Program-made: the position numbers and the translations under genes
The notes under the pieces: generated by a model
Seen by the model: only the letters and a program-made list of their open reading frames with translations
What the model was told of the DNA's origin: nothing
Database searches by the model: none
Assembly (NCBI GenBank): GCA_963771845.1
Contig: CAVYVC010000019.1
Location: 1 to 64,000 of the forward strand
DNA: 64,000 nucleotides
DNA from: VAZQ01 sp963771845
Lineage (GTDB): Bacteria > Pseudomonadota > Alphaproteobacteria > Rhizobiales > Xanthobacteraceae
Reading direction: 5' to 3'
Part shown: piece after piece, positions 61,032 through 64,000 of the stretch
Numbering within the stretch: the first letter of the stretch is position 1
Layout of the letters: every line of letters begins with the position of its first letter

Positions 61032-61409
61032 TCACCGCCCTTTGCGGCCCGCAAGCCGGGGGGGCCGGCCGTATGAACGCCTGAGCTTAGGTTGGGATGC
61101 GTCATCCAGACGCGGCCACTTTTCCACGTAACCCGGTTCAACAGCACTCAGGCTGACCTCCGACAGGCATAATTCCAACATCCTCCGGCGACCGAGAGCC
61201 GCCTTGTGCCCCGTCTGGAACTCGACGATTACAAGCGCAGCCGGCAAGCCCTTCTGGCCGAGTACCGAGACAAACCTGAAGAACTCCTTCGCCGCCACTC
61301 CCGAGGGCATCAGCCCCGTTTGGACGAGGTGCAGATGGCCTTGGAGAAATGCGTAAATCGCGTTGCACTCGGTGGCCGTTGGAATCTTTACAGTTAAGCG
61401 TTTGGACAT
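61032..61409 (-). CDS. Hypothetical protein of the prophage remnant
   Basis: A 125-residue soluble hypothetical starting at ATG 61409, preceded by GGAGATT as a moderate ribosome binding site. It contains KIPTATECNAIYAFLQGHLHLVQ and AAKEFFRFVSVLGQKGLPAALVIVEFQTG, then a basic C-terminus rich in Arg and Pro. I do not recognise the family. Its position between the terminase and the Sel1 gene suggests phage cargo. The region 60775-61031 on its downstream side has no gene. Confidence 0.5.
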   Translation of the reverse strand: MSKRLTVKIPTATECNAIYAFLQGHLHLVQTGLMPSGVAAKEFFRFVSVLGQKGLPAALVIVEFQTGHKAALGRRRMLELCLSEVSLSAVEPGYVEKWPRLDDASQPKLRRSYGRPPRLAGRKGR

Positions 61410-61568
61410 CTTGGAATCTCCGTGCGTTATGAAAATACGCAGCCCACAGTGGGGGCGCTGTTCTACGAGGTGGTGCAAACACGCGCAGTGCAAGGGATTC
61501 TCTATCAAAATTTTTCGAGCGGTCTGTGAGACGCCAAGCACGGGACGTGGGAGAAGACGATTTTCGCC

Positions 61569-62723
61569 TCAACTCAAACGATCGTCGAGCACCTCTGACG
61601 CAGTAGCACTACTCGCAGGCGGGCTCACGCCCATTTCTTTGCGGAAAGATTGATCGGGTCGATCCGACGTGCCGGCCTCGGCAGAGACACGCAGCCAGCG
61701 CGCGCCCTCCTCGGTGTCACGCGCCACGCCGGCGCCGGTGAGGTAGAGCGAACCCAACGCCCCCGCGGCGGTTCTGTCTCCCGCATCGGCTGCTCGGCGG
61801 TACCAATTCGCCGCCTCGGCATAATTGGGCGGCAGCGGGCCACTCTGAACATAGAGGTTGCCGACCAAGGTTGCGGCCTGCGGATCGCCGGCCAGCGCGG
61901 CACGGCGCAGCCAGGATCCGCCCGCGACGGGGTCCCGCTCGACATGGTGCCCATTAATCAGCGCGAGGCCCCAATGAACTTGCGCGGAGCGATTCCCCTT
62001 CTCGGCCGCATTGCGATAATGTTCGACGGCGGCCTTGGGATCGCGCGGTGCCCCGTTCTCAGTCAGCACGCCGAGCAAATAGATCGCCGTCGGAATTTCC
62101 GCCGCCACGGCAAGGCGCAACTCCGCGACAACGCGGCGCCGGCCATCCTCGTCTATTGCACGCCGCGCCAGCGAGAGCGCGTAGCCGAGGTTTCCCTGCG
62201 GACATCCTGCGGCGGCGGAGCGCGCGTACCAGCGATCCGCTTCCTCCAGATCGCGCATGGACTGCGGGCCATAGGTGAGGACATAGGCGAGCAGGGCTTG
62301 GCCTTCCGACGAACCAGCCTCGGCGGCCGGGCGCGCCCATTTGAAGGCGGACTTAAAATCCGGATCGGCCGGGGCATCCACAGTGAGAAGGCGATTGGCA
62401 CCGGTGTCGTCAAATAGTGAACTACCTTTCCCCCTACCAGCCAAGCCACGCACACAAAGTGCAGCCAGCAGCGTCTGCGCTCCGACGCAGCCATGGGAAG
62501 CGGCGCGTTCCAGCCAGTGCGTGCCCTCCGCCTGGCTCGGCGGCACGCCCGTGCCCTCGAGATATGATCGCGCGACGCGGTACTCTGCGTCCGGGATGCC
62601 TGCTTTGGCTGCACACGTGAGCAGCGGAAACGCCGCCGCGAACTTTTCCCGCTCGGTCAATTGGATCGCCCGACGCAGCGCCGCTTCTGGCGAACCGAGG
62701 CCGATCAGTCGATCCACAAACAT
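61569..62723 (-). CDS. Sel1-repeat (TPR-like) protein
   Basis: A 384-residue protein built of Sel1-like repeats along its whole length. Each repeat has A-x-x-x-L-G-x-x-Y/L-x-x-G-x-x-x-x-x-D-x-x-x-A-x-x-W. Clear copies are AEYRVARSYLEGTGVPPSQAEGTHWLERAA near residues 46-75, AAVEHYRNAAEKGNRSAQVHWGLALINGHHVERDP in the middle and AAGALGSLYLTGAGVARDTEEGARWL near the end (quoted in part). These solenoids mediate protein contacts, often in exopolysaccharide or secretion systems. There is no signal peptide. It lies 48 bases downstream of the hlyD remnant on the same strand and was probably part of its operon. Confidence 0.87.
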   Translation of the reverse strand: MFVDRLIGLGSPEAALRRAIQLTEREKFAAAFPLLTCAAKAGIPDAEYRVARSYLEGTGVPPSQAEGTHWLERAASHGCVGAQTLLAALCVRGLAGRGKGSSLFDDTGANRLLTVDAPADPDFKSAFKWARPAAEAGSSEGQALLAYVLTYGPQSMRDLEEADRWYARSAAAGCPQGNLGYALSLARRAIDEDGRRRVVAELRLAVAAEIPTAIYLLGVLTENGAPRDPKAAVEHYRNAAEKGNRSAQVHWGLALINGHHVERDPVAGGSWLRRAALAGDPQAATLVGNLYVQSGPLPPNYAEAANWYRRAADAGDRTAAGALGSLYLTGAGVARDTEEGARWLRVSAEAGTSDRPDQSFRKEMGVSPPASSATASEVLDDRLS

Positions 62724-62771
62724 GCGTCTAATAGCCCGATGGTCAGTCGCGCGGCGCCAGGCAATCTGGAG

Positions 62772-63405
62772 TCACGGCTCGCGCATCCCCTCCTTGGCAA
62801 CTGGCATCATCAATCCGAGGAGATACTGGAGCACCGTTCGCTTGCCGACCTTGATGTCGGCAGTCACCAGCATGCCGGGTATCACGCGAAATCCCTCCGG
62901 CACGTTGTGCAACGCCACGCGATCAAGCGTGATGCGGCTGCGGTAGAAAGGCTCCGTCGCTGTTGCCACCGGGACGGTGCTGGGGTGAAGCTGTCCGGGC
63001 TGACAATTCGCACGGTGCCCTCGGCCAGGCCGTACTGGGAATAAGGGAAGGTGTCGAACTTGATGGCTACCGGATCGTGCACATGGACGAATCCGTTGTC
63101 ATGGGCGGAAATGTTCGCCTCGATCTCCAGCGGCGCGTTGGCCGGCACCAAGGTGATGAACTGCTGTCCTGATTGCAGCACCGAGCCCACCGATACTTTG
63201 GCCACTGACTTGTGGCGTCGATTTCGCTGTGCAGCTCGACCAGCTGTCGGCGCAGCTTGGCCTTGTTCAAGAGTTCTCGGGCATCATTCAATTTACCGGC
63301 CGCTTCAGCGAGTTTTTGCGAGATTTCCGCTCGCCAGCCCTGGATGAAGGCGTCGCGCTCGGCCGTCATCGCTTCGTAATCACGCTTAGCGCCTTCGGCC
63401 GCGCG
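62772..63405 (-). pseudogene. HlyD-family membrane fusion protein, truncated and frameshifted
   Basis: Only the C-terminal part remains. The coiled coil (AEGAKRDYEAMTAERDAFIQ, then WRAEISQKLAEAAGKLNDAREL) is followed by the lipoyl/beta-barrel part in another frame (VSVGSVLQSGQQFITLVPANAPLEIEANI, quoted in part). A third frame (RVIPGMLVTADIKVGKRTVL) ends at 62772. There are indels near 63205 and 62965. The upstream part is replaced by an IS1182-type transposase fragment at about 63405. Such proteins bridge an inner-membrane ABC exporter and an outer-membrane channel in type I secretion. It is not functional as read. Confidence 0.82.
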
Positions 63406-64000
63406 GCGTATTCTTGTCGGCTTGCGCTTGCGACTTTGCGCGCGGGGCCTCTTCGGCCGCCGCCTTGGCTTTCGCCTCTGCCTCCAGCTCCGCCTTCGCG
63501 GCGCGGATCTTGGCCAGCCGCGCTTGCTTGTCGGCCACCCAGTCCGGCATCTCGTCGCCGCTGCGGTCGGTGCCGAACGCCTTGTCCTCGGCCACATCCG
63601 CCGCATCCGCTGCCTTGAGCCAGGCCTCGACCTCGACTTGCAGCTCAGCCTCCCGCTTCTTCATGCGCTCGTAGCTCATCGCCTTGTGCTTGGACGCGTT
63701 CGCCTTGATCTTGGTGCCATCGAGCGCCACGTGCTCGGGCTTCACCAGCCCGGCTCGCTCGCACAGCTTGAGCACCTGCACAAACAGTGCGGACAGCGCG
63801 GCAAGATGGCGGCGGCGGAACTCCGAGATCGTGCGGAAATCGGGCGCTTGCAGCGCCACGATCGCCATGAAATCCACCCGCTCCACGCAGGCCTCGGCGA
63901 TCCGGCGCGAGGAGTAGATGCCGACCGCGTACGCATAGGGCAAAAGCGCCACCATCATGGCCGGATGATAGGGCGGTTGCCCCCTTCTCGCCCTTATAGC
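63386..64000 (-). mobile_element. IS1182-family transposase fragment, cut by window edge and at its 3' end
   Basis: The frame enters from the right edge (RGQPPYHPAMMVALLPYAYAVG, in part) and runs for about 205 residues. It includes MAIVALQAPDFRTISEFRRRH and VKPEHVALDGTKIKANASKHKAM, the N-terminal DUF772 domain and first catalytic Asp (LDGTKI) of IS1182-type DDE transposases. It breaks off in the lysine/alanine-rich linker (AEEAPRAKSQAQADKN) near 63410, where hlyD sequence begins, so the second half of the enzyme is missing here. The 5' end lies outside the window. Confidence 0.85.

Overview
The window is a roughly 62-64% GC chromosomal segment that looks alphaproteobacterial, most likely Hyphomicrobiales near Bradyrhizobium/Xanthobacteraceae. 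The evidence is the mraZ-rsmH-ftsL-ftsI-murE-murF-mraY order, tandem Tat-type ABC_sub_bind lipid/aromatic-type binding proteins, DUF1036 and Tim44-like proteins, and abundant short rhizobial-style intergenic palindromes. The assignment rests on gene content only.

Layout. (1) 0.2-12.1 kb: a CBS-domain protein, then an accessory stretch with two identical IS5-family elements in direct tandem (1203-2126 and 2144-3067), and an array of seven related ABC substrate-binding protein genes. One of these genes is split by an IS256-family element (4631-6028) with a 9-bp target duplication, two are frameshifted and one has lost its 5' half. No permease or ATPase accompanies them. (2) 12.1-20.1 kb, minus strand: the division/cell-wall (dcw) cluster, with a 10-bp-periodic TGGG array upstream of mraZ that fits a MraZ operator. 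(3) 20.3-22.3 kb: a PRC-barrel remnant, an AmiD-type amidase, the RNase P RNA gene rnpB and an inverted 7-bp tandem repeat. (4) 22.3-37.5 kb: a 5-oxoprolinase/hydantoinase A-B fusion, Tim44-like and extensin-like proteins, a 27-residue membrane peptide, an MFS transporter, an SGNH esterase, two DUF1036 paralogues, a multicopper oxidase and a membrane protein.

(5) 37.6-49.7 kb: a catabolic block. Heterotetrameric sarcosine oxidase soxBDAG (minus) is divergent from enoyl-CoA hydratase, hyuA, hyuB and a membrane metallophosphoesterase (plus). Hydantoinase plus sarcosine oxidase would fit breakdown of N-methylhydantoin through N-carbamoylsarcosine to sarcosine; this is an inference. (6) 49.6-56.3 kb: a triple-domain RidA protein, a secreted protein whose signal peptide is built from 12-bp repeats, an LLM-type flavin/F420 oxidoreductase, an AAHS-type MFS permease, a small secreted protein and a Bug/TctC binding protein, with three clusters of palindromic repeats between them. 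(7) 56.3-64 kb: decaying mobile DNA, comprising HTH-protein remnants, a membrane cyclic-nucleotide-binding protein, a twice-frameshifted phage terminase, a DUF5681 small-terminase-like gene, a Sel1-repeat protein, and a HlyD gene truncated by an IS1182-type transposase fragment that runs off the right edge.

A striking property of the window is the number of single-base frameshifts (ftsL, soxB, MFS, two binding proteins, IS256 transposase, terminase, DUF5681, hlyD). Because ftsL is normally essential, at least some of these are probably sequence errors rather than true gene decay. All calls come from reading the sequence; no database search was possible.
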